DNA of 64,000 bases, from positions 1,426,001 to 1,490,000 of the forward strand of contig NZ_CP039250.1 of NCBI RefSeq assembly GCF_004795895.1. Reading direction: 5' to 3'. Under the pieces are notes generated by a model, which was not told the origin of the DNA, did no database searches, and was given only the letters and a program-made list of their open reading frames with translations. The stretch is from Sphingopyxis sp. PAMC25046 (GTDB taxonomy: Bacteria > Pseudomonadota > Alphaproteobacteria > Sphingomonadales > Sphingomonadaceae). Made by a program: the position numbers and the translations under genes. Of the stretch, positions 43,091-51,982 are shown in pieces (positions within the stretch are counted from its first letter, which is position 1; the number at the start of each line of letters is the position of its first letter).

Positions 43091-44577
43091 GCGCGCGCGC
43101 GCGTGCCGTGCAGCGCATCGTCATTGTCGGCGGCGGCAGCGCGGGCTGGATGACCGCCGCCGCGCTTGGCCGCGCGCTGGCCGGGCAGCCGCACAGCATC
43201 ACCCTCGTCGAATCCGAGGCGATCGGCACCGTCGGCGTTGGCGAGGCAACGGTGCCGCCGATCCACGAATTCAACCGCTACCTCCGCCTCGACCCGTCAG
43301 AATTCCTCCGTGCGACTCACGGCACGATCAAACTCGGCATCGCATTCGAAGGGTGGGGCGGATTGGGCCACCGCTATTTCCATCCCTTCGGTTATCTCGG
43401 CGTCGAAATGTCGGGCATCCATTTCCATCACTATTGGCTGAGGCATCTTGCGGCGGGCGGCGATCCCGATCACGGCCCCTATAATCTGGAGACGATGGCC
43501 GCGCGCGAAGGCCGTTTCGCGCCCGCGACGCGCCATGGGCCGGTCCATCACGCGGTCCATTTCGACGCCGCTGCATACGCCCGCTTCTTGCGGACCTATG
43601 CGGAGGACAAGGGCGTGGTGCGGGTCGAAGGCAAGGTCGCCGACGTCCGCCTCGATGGCGAGGACGGCTTTATCACCGCGCTGGCGCTCGACGATCGCCG
43701 CGTCATTGAAGGCGACCTCTTCGTCGATTGCTCGGGCTTTCGCGGCCTGCTGATCGAAGGCGCGCTCCACACCGGCTACACCGAATGGAGCCACTGGCTG
43801 CCGTGCGACAGTGCCGTTGCGATGCCGTGCGAAAACACCGGCGACCCGGCGCCCTTCACCCGTTCGACCGCGCGCGAAGCGGGCTGGCAATGGCGCATCC
43901 CGCTCCAGCACCGCGACGGCAACGGCTATGTCTATTCGAGCGCGCATCTCGGCCATGACGAGGCCGAGGCGCTGCTCCGCTCGCGCCTTCCCGGCGCGCC
44001 GCTCGCCGACGCCAACCGGCTGCGTTTCAACGCAGGGCACCGCAAGGCGATCTGGAACCGCAATTGCGTCGCGATCGGCCTCGCGGGGGGCTTTCTCGAA
44101 CCGCTCGAATCGACCTCGATCCACCTCATCCAGACGACGATCATCCGCCTGCTGTCGCTGCTGCCGCGCGACGCGATCGATCCGAATGTCATCCGCCGCT
44201 TCAACCGCGACGCGCTCCACGAATATCAGGTGATCCGCGATTTCGTGATCGCCCATTATGCGCTCGCGAACCGCGACGACACGCCCTTCTGGCGCGACGT
44301 CGCCGCGGCGGGCATGCCCGACAGCCTTGCCGAGCGGATCGAGGCGTTTCGCGCCACGGGCAATATCCTCTTCGAACCCGGCGACCTGTTCGGCCCGACG
44401 AACTGGTATGCGGTGCTCACGGGGCAGGGGGTGCGGCCGCAAAGCTGGCATCCGATCGCCGATGGTCTGTCCGATGGCGAACTCGCGGCGCGCCTCGCGA
44501 CATTGCGCGGCCGCGTCGCCGAACAGCTCGCCGAACTGCCGCTGCACATCGAATTTCTGCGTCGGCTCAATTCCTAA
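43087..44577 (+). CDS. Flavin-dependent halogenase-family protein (PrnA-like), third copy
   Basis: The 496-residue protein has IVGGGSAGWM, GTVGVGEATVP and TIKLGIAF with the catalytic Lys, plus WQWRIPLQHRDGNGYVYSS and GGFLEPLESTSI. It is clearly closer to the first copy than to the second one. All three genes are joined by 4-base overlaps and should be made from one mRNA with coupled translation. The product is presumably FADH2-dependent and cytoplasmic, with no signal peptide. A 12-bp-stem palindrome follows the stop. Confidence 0.85.
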   Translation: MSARARAVQRIVIVGGGSAGWMTAAALGRALAGQPHSITLVESEAIGTVGVGEATVPPIHEFNRYLRLDPSEFLRATHGTIKLGIAFEGWGGLGHRYFHPFGYLGVEMSGIHFHHYWLRHLAAGGDPDHGPYNLETMAAREGRFAPATRHGPVHHAVHFDAAAYARFLRTYAEDKGVVRVEGKVADVRLDGEDGFITALALDDRRVIEGDLFVDCSGFRGLLIEGALHTGYTEWSHWLPCDSAVAMPCENTGDPAPFTRSTAREAGWQWRIPLQHRDGNGYVYSSAHLGHDEAEALLRSRLPGAPLADANRLRFNAGHRKAIWNRNCVAIGLAGGFLEPLESTSIHLIQTTIIRLLSLLPRDAIDPNVIRRFNRDALHEYQVIRDFVIAHYALANRDDTPFWRDVAAAGMPDSLAERIEAFRATGNILFEPGDLFGPTNWYAVLTGQGVRPQSWHPIADGLSDGELAARLATLRGRVAEQLAELPLHIEFLRRLNS

Positions 44578-44584
44578 CGCGCGT

Positions 44585-44640
44585 CATCCCGGCGAAGGGT
44601 GGCCGGTGTCACGTGCTTCCGGACACCGTTCGCCGGGATG
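44585..44640. repeat. REP-like palindrome / terminator between convergent genes
   Basis: CATCCCGGCGAA (44585-44596) and TTCGCCGGGATG (44629-44640) are perfect 12-bp inverted arms. Inside them GGTGTC/GACACC forms a second stem. It lies between the halogenase triad and the convergent regulator gene. Palindromes with CATCCCGGCGAA ends are common extragenic repeats in sphingomonads to my knowledge. Termination in both directions is likely. Confidence 0.6.
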
Positions 44641-44650
44641 TCGGTCGGTC

Positions 44651-45388
44651 TTACCCGTTCAGCTCCGCCACCACGTCGTACGCATCGCCGCGATAGAAGC
44701 TCTGCGTGAACTCCGCAGTGCGCCCGTCGGCCAGGAAGCCGCGCCGTTCGATGAACAGCCCCGGCGTGCCGGGCTCGATCTCCAGCATCTCGGCCTGTTC
44801 GGTCGTTGCCGCGATCGCGCGCAGCCGCTGGAGCGCGCGCACGGGCAAATGCCCCGCCGCCTCCAGCGCCTCATAGAGCGACGCGCCCACCGCCTCGACC
44901 GAAGGCAGGCAATAGGCGGGGATCGTCGCGATCTCGAGCGCCATCGACGTGTCGTCGGCATAGCGGATGCGGTGGAAACGATAGACGAGCGACCCCGGCG
45001 ACAGGCCGAGCGACAGCGCCTCTTCGGGGGTCACCGCGCCCGCGGTCTTGCTTACCCATCTGCTGTGTGGCTTGCGCCCGCGCGAGATCATATCCTCCGA
45101 AAAGGAAGTGAGTTTCGAAAAGCTCTTCTCGACGCGCGGCCGCGTGACGAACGTGCCGGCGCCGCGCCGCCGCGTGACGAGGCCGTCGCCGACCAGCCCG
45201 TCGATCGCCTTGCGCACGGTGATGCGCGACACGTCGAATTCCTCGGCCAGATCGCGCTCGGTCGGGATCGCCTCTTCGGCCTTGACGACCTGCCCCTCGA
45301 TCGCGTCGCGCAGGATTTTCTGGAGCTGCAGGTAAAGCGGTGTCGGATCGTCCTTCTGGAGCGGACCCACGCGTTCGATCAGTGACAA
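44651..45388 (-). CDS. GntR/HutC-family regulator, NagQ/DasR-like
   Basis: The 245-residue protein has an N-terminal winged HTH (LQKDDPTPLYLQLQ, then PTERDLAEEFDVSRITVRKAIDGL) and a UTRA effector domain (about 90-240; FSKLTSFSEDM and RRGFLADGRTAEFTQSFYRGD). HutC regulators of this shape (NagQ, YvoA, DasR) sense GlcN-6-P or GlcNAc-6-P. I place the start at TTG 45388, which has GGAGC about 8 nt upstream and lies just before the conserved region. A longer frame from 45475 is possible. It stands between the halogenase and chitinase genes, so it is the likely regulator of the locus. Confidence 0.83.
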   Translation of the reverse strand: MSLIERVGPLQKDDPTPLYLQLQKILRDAIEGQVVKAEEAIPTERDLAEEFDVSRITVRKAIDGLVGDGLVTRRRGAGTFVTRPRVEKSFSKLTSFSEDMISRGRKPHSRWVSKTAGAVTPEEALSLGLSPGSLVYRFHRIRYADDTSMALEIATIPAYCLPSVEAVGASLYEALEAAGHLPVRALQRLRAIAATTEQAEMLEIEPGTPGLFIERRGFLADGRTAEFTQSFYRGDAYDVVAELNG

Positions 45389-45456
45389 GGACGATGCTCC
45401 ATTTCGTTGCCCGGCGTTTCGATCGATAAGACCAGCGCCAGCTCCCCATGTGTTGC

Positions 45457-45466
45457 ATTGGTATCG
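45457..45466. promoter_or_regulatory. ATTGGTATCG operator-like motif upstream of the HutC-type regulator
   Basis: The motif shares ATTGGTAT with the sites at 35521 and 36747 and lies about 70 bp upstream of the TTG start on the coding side of the regulator gene. It could be an autoregulatory site. The match is short and could be chance. Confidence 0.3.
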
Positions 45467-45487
45467 TCGCGTCAACCTTGTTGCGAA

Positions 45488-46531
45488 TTATTCGCGCGTC
45501 AGACCGCGGGTGATCGCCTTGGTCAACGCGTGATCCGCGCTGTCCTGCGACAGCTCCCACACCATCACGCCGCCTGCCTTTTCGGCGGCAAGCCGCGCCT
45601 TCTTCTCGATCGTCGCCGGGCTGTTGTGGGTGATATAGCGACAGCCCGCGCACCGATCGCCGATCACATCGGCTTTGGTCGCATTTATGCCATGCGTGTC
45701 GACGATTTCGCGATAGGACCAATTCGCCCTCTCACCGCCGAAGCCATAGCCGTAAAAGGGCACGCCGAGGACGAGTCGCTCGCGCGCCACGCCGCGCGAC
45801 AGCCACAGGTCGAGGTCGCGCGCCGCCATCGCATGGCTGCTGTGCTCGGCGCCCGGCTCGCCCCAACTCGGCCCGATCGCGTCATAGGACATGACGTTGA
45901 CCAGGTCGAAATAGGGGATCGAACGCACCGGGATCATCCCGCCTTCATAGGAAGCGGTGGCGCAGGTCAGCAGCTTGCCGCGCGCCTTCAGCGCGCCGGA
46001 GAGTGCGGCGATGAAAGGCGTATAGTCGCCCGCGCGGTCGATTTCGGTGAGCAGCGCCCCCTCGATGTCGATATCTACCCCGTCGAGGCCCAGCGTATCG
46101 GCCAGCGCGACAAGCGCCGCGACCGTCGCCGCGCGCCGCTCGGGCGCGAGCAGCGCCTTCCAGTCGCCCGAACAGCCGGGAATGACCCCGCCCGCGGTCG
46201 AGATCAGCACCTTCGCCCCGCTCGCCTGCAGCCGCGCGACCGTGCCGCGCAGCGCCGCGACCGACAGGTTCGCGCCCGTCTCGTCGCTCATACACGTCAT
46301 CTTCCCCTTATCGACGAAGCGCCCCGCGACATCGGGATTGGCAAAGGACAGGTTGAAATGAGTGAAGGCTGCACGGTCGGTGCGCGCGATCGACAGGTCG
46401 AGCCCCTTGAACGCCGCGAGATAGCCGACCACAACGGGCCGTCGCTCCTCCGCTCGGGCCGACAGTGACAATACTAATATAAAACCAATCAGGATCGACG
46501 CGATGAGGCGAAAAGCACGAATATTTGTCAT
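45488..46531 (-). CDS. Secreted GH18 chitinase
   Basis: The 347-residue protein has a signal peptide (ending LSARAEE) and a single GH18 TIM barrel. The catalytic DxxDxDxE motif appears as DGVDIDIEG with the Glu as acid, preceded by the substrate-binding strand KVLISTAGG and followed by NVMSYDA and VMVWELSQD. The fold is compact, with no chitin-binding module, suggesting action on soluble chitin oligomers. The start at 46531 follows GGGGGAA; longer frames add a non-signal sequence. It is divergent from the GH20 gene across 100 bp. Confidence 0.88.
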   Translation of the reverse strand: MTNIRAFRLIASILIGFILVLSLSARAEERRPVVVGYLAAFKGLDLSIARTDRAAFTHFNLSFANPDVAGRFVDKGKMTCMSDETGANLSVAALRGTVARLQASGAKVLISTAGGVIPGCSGDWKALLAPERRAATVAALVALADTLGLDGVDIDIEGALLTEIDRAGDYTPFIAALSGALKARGKLLTCATASYEGGMIPVRSIPYFDLVNVMSYDAIGPSWGEPGAEHSSHAMAARDLDLWLSRGVARERLVLGVPFYGYGFGGERANWSYREIVDTHGINATKADVIGDRCAGCRYITHNSPATIEKKARLAAEKAGGVMVWELSQDSADHALTKAITRGLTRE

Positions 46532-46631
46532 TTTGTCAATTTCCCCCATAATTCTGCCCGATCCAAAAGACGTTGACCCGCCCACGACTACATGACAAAT
46601 TAGATACAAATTGTCGAGCGGGAGAAAATTG

Positions 46632-49187
46632 ATGCGGGCTGCGGGGTGGATCACGATGGCGATGATGGCGCTTGCCGCGCCGCAGGCACTGGCGGCCGAG
46701 ACGGGGTCGCAAGCGTCGCTCGACCGCCTCGCCGACACGCTCGGCTACCGCCTCACGATGGTCGACAACGGCCCGGCCTGCCCGGCAGGGATCGAAGGCT
46801 GTTTCCTCACGACGATCACGCTGACCGTGCCCGAAACGCTGCCCGCCGATGTGCCCAAGGGGCTCGCGCTCTATTTCAGCTTCGTCAACCGGCTGCCGCT
46901 CGTCGAAAGCGACATGTTCGCGCACCGGCTGATCAACGGCGACGTCCAGCAACTGACGCTGAAACCCGGCGCGACGCTGCGCCCCGGTTCGACGCATGAA
47001 ATCAAGCTGTGGGGCGTCGGCTCGAACTTCTCCAAGGCGTTCGGCATGCCCAACGCCTATCTCGTCGCCGACGGGCTGAAACCGCGGACGATCGCCGCGA
47101 CGCGCCCCGTGATCGACCCCGACACCGGGCTCGAAACCTTGCCATTCGTTGCGCCGATGACCGACGAGGCGAAGCTCGCGACCAAGAGCGACGCCGACAA
47201 GACGCGTTGGCTCACCGCCGAGCGCGCGTTCGACCTGCAGGCCGGCCGGCTCGCACCCGAAGCCAAGGGCGTCGTGATCCTGCCGAAACCCGCAAAGGCG
47301 GAGCAGCGCAAGGGCAAGCCGGTCGACTTGGCCGCAGGCGTCGCGCTGACGCTGAATGACGTCGAGCGCAGCGCTATCGCGCCCGCGCTCGCGGCTCTCG
47401 GCGCGCCCGAAGGCACATTGCCGCTCGCGATCCGTATCGATCCGGTCGCGGTGGCAAAGCCCGAGGGCTATGTCCTCGACGCCAAGGCATCGGGAATCGC
47501 GATCACCGCGCACGACGCCGCGGGCGCGAGCCGTGCCCTGCGCTCGCTCGCGCAGCAGGCGGCATTCGAAAAGGGCAGGCTGACGCCGCTGCATATCGAG
47601 GACGCCCCCGAATATGGCTTCCGTGGCCTTCACATCGACCTCGGCCGCAATTTCCACAGCCGCGACGAGATTTTGAAGCTGGTCGAGGCGATGGCGACGT
47701 ACAAGCTTAACAAGCTCCACCTCCATCTCGCCGACGACGAAGGCTGGCGCATCGAAATTCCGGCGCTTCCCGAACTCGCCGAAATCGGCTCGAAACGCTG
47801 TCACGATCCGTCGGAGCAGACGTGTATCCTGCCGCAGCTCGGCGCCGGTCCGGACGGTACGGGCAGCGTCAACGGCTATCTGACGGCGACCGACTATGTC
47901 GCGATCGTTCGGGCGGCGGCGGCACGCCAGATCGAGGTGATCCCGTCGATCGACATGCCCGGCCACAGCCGCGCTGCGATCAAGGCGATGGAGGTGCGCC
48001 ATGCGCGCCTGACCGCCGCAGGCAAAAGGGCCGAGGCCGACGAGTATCGTCTGATCGACCCCGCCGACACGACCGAATATCGCAGCATCCAGAACTACGA
48101 CGACAATACGCTCAACGTCTGCATTCCCGCGACCTATCGCTTCGTCGATACCGTCGTCGATGCGCTCGTCGCGATGCACGTCCAAGCGGGGGTGCCGCTC
48201 AAGACCTTCCACCTCGGCGCCGACGAGACCGCGGGCGCATGGATCAGGTCGCCCGCGTGCAAGGCGATGATCGCCGAAAATGGCGGCGATGCGGGCAAGC
48301 TCACACCGCGCTTCATCGAGCGCGTGACCGCGAGCCTCGCGGCGAAAGGCCTGCGCACCGGCGGCTGGAGCGACGGCATGGGGCACACCCAAACCGCCGC
48401 CATGCCCAAGGCGCCGCATCTGGTGCAGACCAACATCTGGGGCGTGCTCCACAGCGGTGCGATCCGCGAGGCGCACGACCAGATGAACCGTGGCTGGGAT
48501 ACGGTATTGTCGATCCCCGACCTCGGCTATTTCGACATGCCCTATGCGCCGCATCCCGAAGAGGGCGGCTACGACTGGGCCTCGCGCGGGGTCGATCCGT
48601 ATCAGGTCTATGGCTTCATGTCCGACAATCTGCCCGCCAACGCCGCGACGATCCGCAATATCCGGGCCGAGGGCGCGGCCATCGAGGACAAACCGGTCCT
48701 CGAAGCAGGGCACCGCGTCGCGGGATTGCAGGCGCAGCTCTGGAGCGAGACGATCCGCACCGACGCGCAGGTCGATTATATGCTCTTTCCGCGCCTGCTC
48801 GCGCTTGCTGAGCGCGCTTGGGCGCCCGCGCCGTGGACCCCCGCCTATCAGGCGGGCGCCAGCTATGAATGGGGCGACCGCCGGGTCGATTCGGCGAAGC
48901 TGAAAGCCGGGTGGCAGGATTTCGCCGGGCGCGTTGCGGCGCAATGGCCGATGCTGGAGAAGATGGGCGTTGCCTATCGCGTTGCACCGCCGGGCGCGCG
49001 CATCGCGGGCGGCAAGCTCGAGGCGAACAGCATGTTCCCCGGCACGATGATCGAATATCGGGTCGAAGGCGGCGTGTGGACGCGCTATGCGGGTCCCGTC
49101 GCGGTCGGCGGCGCGGTGGACCTGCGCAGTCGCTCGGCCGACGGCCAGCGCGCCAGCCGGACGGTGCGGGTCGAACCTGCCCGATAA
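46632..49187 (+). CDS. GH20 beta-N-acetylhexosaminidase (chitobiase)
   Basis: The 851-residue protein has a signal peptide (ending QALAAE), an N-terminal CHB_HEX-type carbohydrate-binding domain (about 30-190), a GH20b domain (about 210-330), the catalytic barrel (about 335-740) and a C-terminal Ig-like CHB_HEX_C domain. The catalytic Asp-Glu pair is in HLGADETAGAW. YGFRGLHIDLGRNFH and SIDMPGHSRAAIKAM mark the active-site strands. It releases GlcNAc from chitooligosaccharides, probably in the periplasm. The ATG at 46632 follows GGGAGAAA. An imperfect dyad GACAA/TTGTC (46594-46615) precedes it. The cupin-like gene starts 16 nt after its stop. Confidence 0.92.
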   Translation: MRAAGWITMAMMALAAPQALAAETGSQASLDRLADTLGYRLTMVDNGPACPAGIEGCFLTTITLTVPETLPADVPKGLALYFSFVNRLPLVESDMFAHRLINGDVQQLTLKPGATLRPGSTHEIKLWGVGSNFSKAFGMPNAYLVADGLKPRTIAATRPVIDPDTGLETLPFVAPMTDEAKLATKSDADKTRWLTAERAFDLQAGRLAPEAKGVVILPKPAKAEQRKGKPVDLAAGVALTLNDVERSAIAPALAALGAPEGTLPLAIRIDPVAVAKPEGYVLDAKASGIAITAHDAAGASRALRSLAQQAAFEKGRLTPLHIEDAPEYGFRGLHIDLGRNFHSRDEILKLVEAMATYKLNKLHLHLADDEGWRIEIPALPELAEIGSKRCHDPSEQTCILPQLGAGPDGTGSVNGYLTATDYVAIVRAAAARQIEVIPSIDMPGHSRAAIKAMEVRHARLTAAGKRAEADEYRLIDPADTTEYRSIQNYDDNTLNVCIPATYRFVDTVVDALVAMHVQAGVPLKTFHLGADETAGAWIRSPACKAMIAENGGDAGKLTPRFIERVTASLAAKGLRTGGWSDGMGHTQTAAMPKAPHLVQTNIWGVLHSGAIREAHDQMNRGWDTVLSIPDLGYFDMPYAPHPEEGGYDWASRGVDPYQVYGFMSDNLPANAATIRNIRAEGAAIEDKPVLEAGHRVAGLQAQLWSETIRTDAQVDYMLFPRLLALAERAWAPAPWTPAYQAGASYEWGDRRVDSAKLKAGWQDFAGRVAAQWPMLEKMGVAYRVAPPGARIAGGKLEANSMFPGTMIEYRVEGGVWTRYAGPVAVGGAVDLRSRSADGQRASRTVRVEPAR

Positions 49188-49203
49188 GGGGCAGGGGGAC
49201 GAA

Positions 49204-50214
49204 GTGAGCGGCAACCTGGACGAAATCGCTGGCAGCGATCATGGCGCGATATCGCGCGCGGTTGCGGCCGCCGACCAGCCCATCATCATCCGCGGCATCG
49301 CGGCCGACTGGCCCGCCGTCGCCGCCGCGCGTGACGGCGACGAAGCGATCGCCGCCTATCTCGCCGCGCGCGACAATGGCAGGCCGCTCGCCGTGCTTGT
49401 CGGCCCGCCCGACACCGGCGGGCGCTATTTCTACACCGACGATATGCGCGGGGTGAATTTCCGCAGCGAAAAGATGCCGATGGCGGCGCTTGTCGAACGT
49501 CTCGTCGCGCTGCGCGATACATCTGATGCGCCCAGCCTCTACGCCGGATCGACCCCGACCCCCGAGAGCGTCGCGAGCTTTGCCGCCGAAAATCCGTTGC
49601 CGCTCGATACCGGCGTCGATCCGCGCATCTGGGTCGGCAATTCGAGCCGCATCGCCCCGCATTACGACATGGCGGCGAACATCGCGGTCGTCGTCGCGGG
49701 CGGCCGCCGCTTCACGCTGTTCCCGCCCGAGCAGATCGCGAACCTCTACGTCGGGCCGGTCGAGCGCACTATCGCGGGCCAGCCGACGAGCATGGTCGAT
49801 CCCGACCATCCCGACCACGCGCGCTACCCGCGCTACGCCGACGCCGAACGCCACAAGCTGGTTGCCGACCTCGCCCCCGGCGACGCGATCTACATGCCGC
49901 CGATGTGGTGGCATCATGTGCGCAGCGAAGGCGCGCTCAATGTCCTCGTCAACTACTGGTTCGGCCAGCGGCAGGACCGCTTCCCCTTCGCCGCGCTGAT
50001 GCTCGCGATGCATTCGATTCGCGAACTCCCCGACGGCGAACGTCAGGCATGGCGAACCTGGTTCGACCATTATGTCTTCGGCGAGGGCGCGACGCACGCG
50101 GTCGACCATCTGCCGCCGCACGCGCAGGGCGTGCTCGGCCCGCCGTCGCCGCAGCGCGATCGGATGATCATCGATTACGTCGTCGGCATGTGCCGCAGCA
50201 GTGGGAGCGGCTAG
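49204..50214 (+). CDS. Cupin-8/JmjC-like Fe(II) oxygenase-family protein
   Basis: The 336-residue cytoplasmic protein has the cupin-8 layout of asparaginyl/JmjC-type hydroxylases: IIIRGIAADWPAV near the N-terminus, the metal motif HYD in IAPHYDMAANIAVVV, and GDAIYMPPMWWHHV with the distal His. Such proteins (called pass1/cupin-like) occur with flavin halogenase-like genes and TonB receptors in related bacteria. The GTG at 49204 follows AGGGGGACGA. Its end overlaps the end of btuD by 4 bp on the opposite strand. A 2-oxoglutarate-dependent hydroxylase role is a family-level guess. Confidence 0.75.
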   Translation: MSGNLDEIAGSDHGAISRAVAAADQPIIIRGIAADWPAVAAARDGDEAIAAYLAARDNGRPLAVLVGPPDTGGRYFYTDDMRGVNFRSEKMPMAALVERLVALRDTSDAPSLYAGSTPTPESVASFAAENPLPLDTGVDPRIWVGNSSRIAPHYDMAANIAVVVAGGRRFTLFPPEQIANLYVGPVERTIAGQPTSMVDPDHPDHARYPRYADAERHKLVADLAPGDAIYMPPMWWHHVRSEGALNVLVNYWFGQRQDRFPFAALMLAMHSIRELPDGERQAWRTWFDHYVFGEGATHAVDHLPPHAQGVLGPPSPQRDRMIIDYVVGMCRSSGSG

Positions 50215-50987
50215 GCCTTCGCGCGCCCGAAGGTCGTGATCGTCGGCCATTCGCCGCCGGTCTCGACGCGCGCATCGATGCCATAGACCGCGCGTAGCCG
50301 CTCGGCGGTGAGCACCGCGGCGGGCATCCCGTCGGCGACGATCCGCCCCTGATCGATCAGCAGCAACCGGTCGCAGTAACGCGCCGCCATCGTCAGATCA
50401 TGGAGCACCGCGATCACCAGCCCGCCGCCGTCCGCCTCGGCGCGCAGCAGCTCCATCACGTCGATCTGGTGTCCGGGATCGAGGCTCGCGAGCGGCTCGT
50501 CGGCGATCAGCGCGGGCGCCTCGACCGCCAGCGCACGCGCGAACAGCACGCGCGCGCGTTCGCCGCCCGACAATTCGGTCGCGATCCGGTCGCGCAGTTC
50601 CAGCACATCGGCACGCGCCATCGCGCGTTTGATGGCTGCGGTGTCGGCGCCCGAAATCCGCGACATCGGGGCGAGGTGGGGCAACCGCCCCAGCCCGACG
50701 AGCCGTTCGACCGTCAGCGGCCAGTGCAGGGTCTGCCCCTGCGGCACATAGGCAATGCGCCGCGCGAGGTCACCGCGCGACATCGCCGCCGCATCGACGC
50801 CATCGACCTCGACGCGTCCGCTGGCGGGCACCAGCGCGAGCATCGCGCGCGCCAGCGTCGACTTGCCCGCGCCATTGGGACCGACGATCCCGGTGAGCGT
50901 CCCGGCTTCGAAAGCGGCGCTGACATCGTGCACCACCGCGCGGCGGCCGAGCGTAACGCCGACATGATCGAGTGTGATGCTCACCAT
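50211..50987 (-). CDS. btuD: Vitamin B12 ABC transporter ATP-binding protein
   Basis: The 258-residue protein has Walker A GPNGAGKS (about 36-43), the Q-loop YVPQGQTL, the signature ELSGGERARV, Walker B ALIADEPLASLD and the switch His in VLHDLT. It is the last gene of the riboswitch-led operon. The ATG at 50987 overlaps the btuC stop region; a GTG at 50984 (GTGA) is equally possible. Iron-siderophore or heme ATPases look alike; the B12 call comes from the operon. Confidence 0.87.
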   Translation of the reverse strand: MVSITLDHVGVTLGRRAVVHDVSAAFEAGTLTGIVGPNGAGKSTLARAMLALVPASGRVEVDGVDAAAMSRGDLARRIAYVPQGQTLHWPLTVERLVGLGRLPHLAPMSRISGADTAAIKRAMARADVLELRDRIATELSGGERARVLFARALAVEAPALIADEPLASLDPGHQIDVMELLRAEADGGGLVIAVLHDLTMAARYCDRLLLIDQGRIVADGMPAAVLTAERLRAVYGIDARVETGGEWPTITTFGRAKA

Positions 50988-51982
50988 ATCCGCCGCTCCC
51001 GCATCAGGTGGAGGAGGAAGATCGGTACCCCCAGAAAGGCGGTGACGACCCCCAGCTTCAGCTCGTTCGTCGTCGGGATGATCCGGACGCCCAGATCGGC
51101 GAGCGTCAGCAGCGCCGCGCCGCCGATGGCCGAGGGCAGCAGGATCGCCGACGGGCTGCGGTCGGTCAGCGGCCGGATCAGGTGCGGCACGATGAGCCCG
51201 ACGAAGCCGATCGATCCCGACACGGCGACCGCGCCGCCAACGCCGATCGCCGTACCGATCAGCAGCCGCAATCTCGTGCGCCGCAAGTCGGTGCCCAATG
51301 CCTGCGCCGCATCCTCGCCCAGCGTCAGCGCATCGAGTGCGCGCCCGTTCCACAGCAGCATCGCACCGCCGATCGCGATGCACGGCAGCGCGATCCACAC
51401 ATGGTCGAACGACCGGTTCTCGAGACTGCCGAGCAGCCAGGTCATAATCTCCATCGCCGCGAACGGATTGGGCGACAGGTTGAGCGCAAGGCTCGTCCCC
51501 GCGACCGCGAGCGTGCCGACCGCGATCCCCGCGAGGATCAAGGTCAGCGGGCTTTCGGCCTTGCCCGACAGGATGAACAGCAAGGCGAGCGACAGCAGCG
51601 CGCCGCCCGTCGCGAGCAGCGGCAGCATGACGGGATGCAGTTCGGCGATCCCGAAATAGAGCGCCGCGACGCCGCCGAGCGCCGCGGCGTTCGACGTGCC
51701 GAGCACCGACGGTTCGGCCAGCGGATTGCGCAGATAGCCCTGCAGCGCCGCGCCCGCGAGCCCGAGGATCGCGCCGACGCCGAGCGCGAGGATCGTGCGC
51801 GGCAGGCGAAGGTCGAAGAGGATCACCGACGCCACCCGGTCGCCGTCGCCGGTCGCGGCGGCGATCAGCCGCGCGACCGACAGGTCGACCGCGCCGAACA
51901 GCAAGGATCCGGTCGCGGCGACGAGCGTCAGCAGGAGCAGCGCCGCGATCAGCGACCAGCGGGGCAGGGCAAGGCGGTTCAT
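50981..51982 (-). CDS. btuC: Vitamin B12 ABC transporter permease (FecCD family)
   Basis: The 333-residue protein has about ten membrane helices and FecCD-family motifs: RLPRTILALGVGAILGLAGAALQGYLRNPLAEPS, quoted here only as the RLPR...NPLAEP region at about residues 56-90, and GSIGFVGLIVPHLIRPL further on. Its ATG overlaps the btuF stop (ATGA). It forms the dimeric inner-membrane channel of the BtuCD importer. Confidence 0.88.
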   Translation of the reverse strand: MNRLALPRWSLIAALLLLTLVAATGSLLFGAVDLSVARLIAAATGDGDRVASVILFDLRLPRTILALGVGAILGLAGAALQGYLRNPLAEPSVLGTSNAAALGGVAALYFGIAELHPVMLPLLATGGALLSLALLFILSGKAESPLTLILAGIAVGTLAVAGTSLALNLSPNPFAAMEIMTWLLGSLENRSFDHVWIALPCIAIGGAMLLWNGRALDALTLGEDAAQALGTDLRRTRLRLLIGTAIGVGGAVAVSGSIGFVGLIVPHLIRPLTDRSPSAILLPSAIGGAALLTLADLGVRIIPTTNELKLGVVTAFLGVPIFLLHLMRERRIW

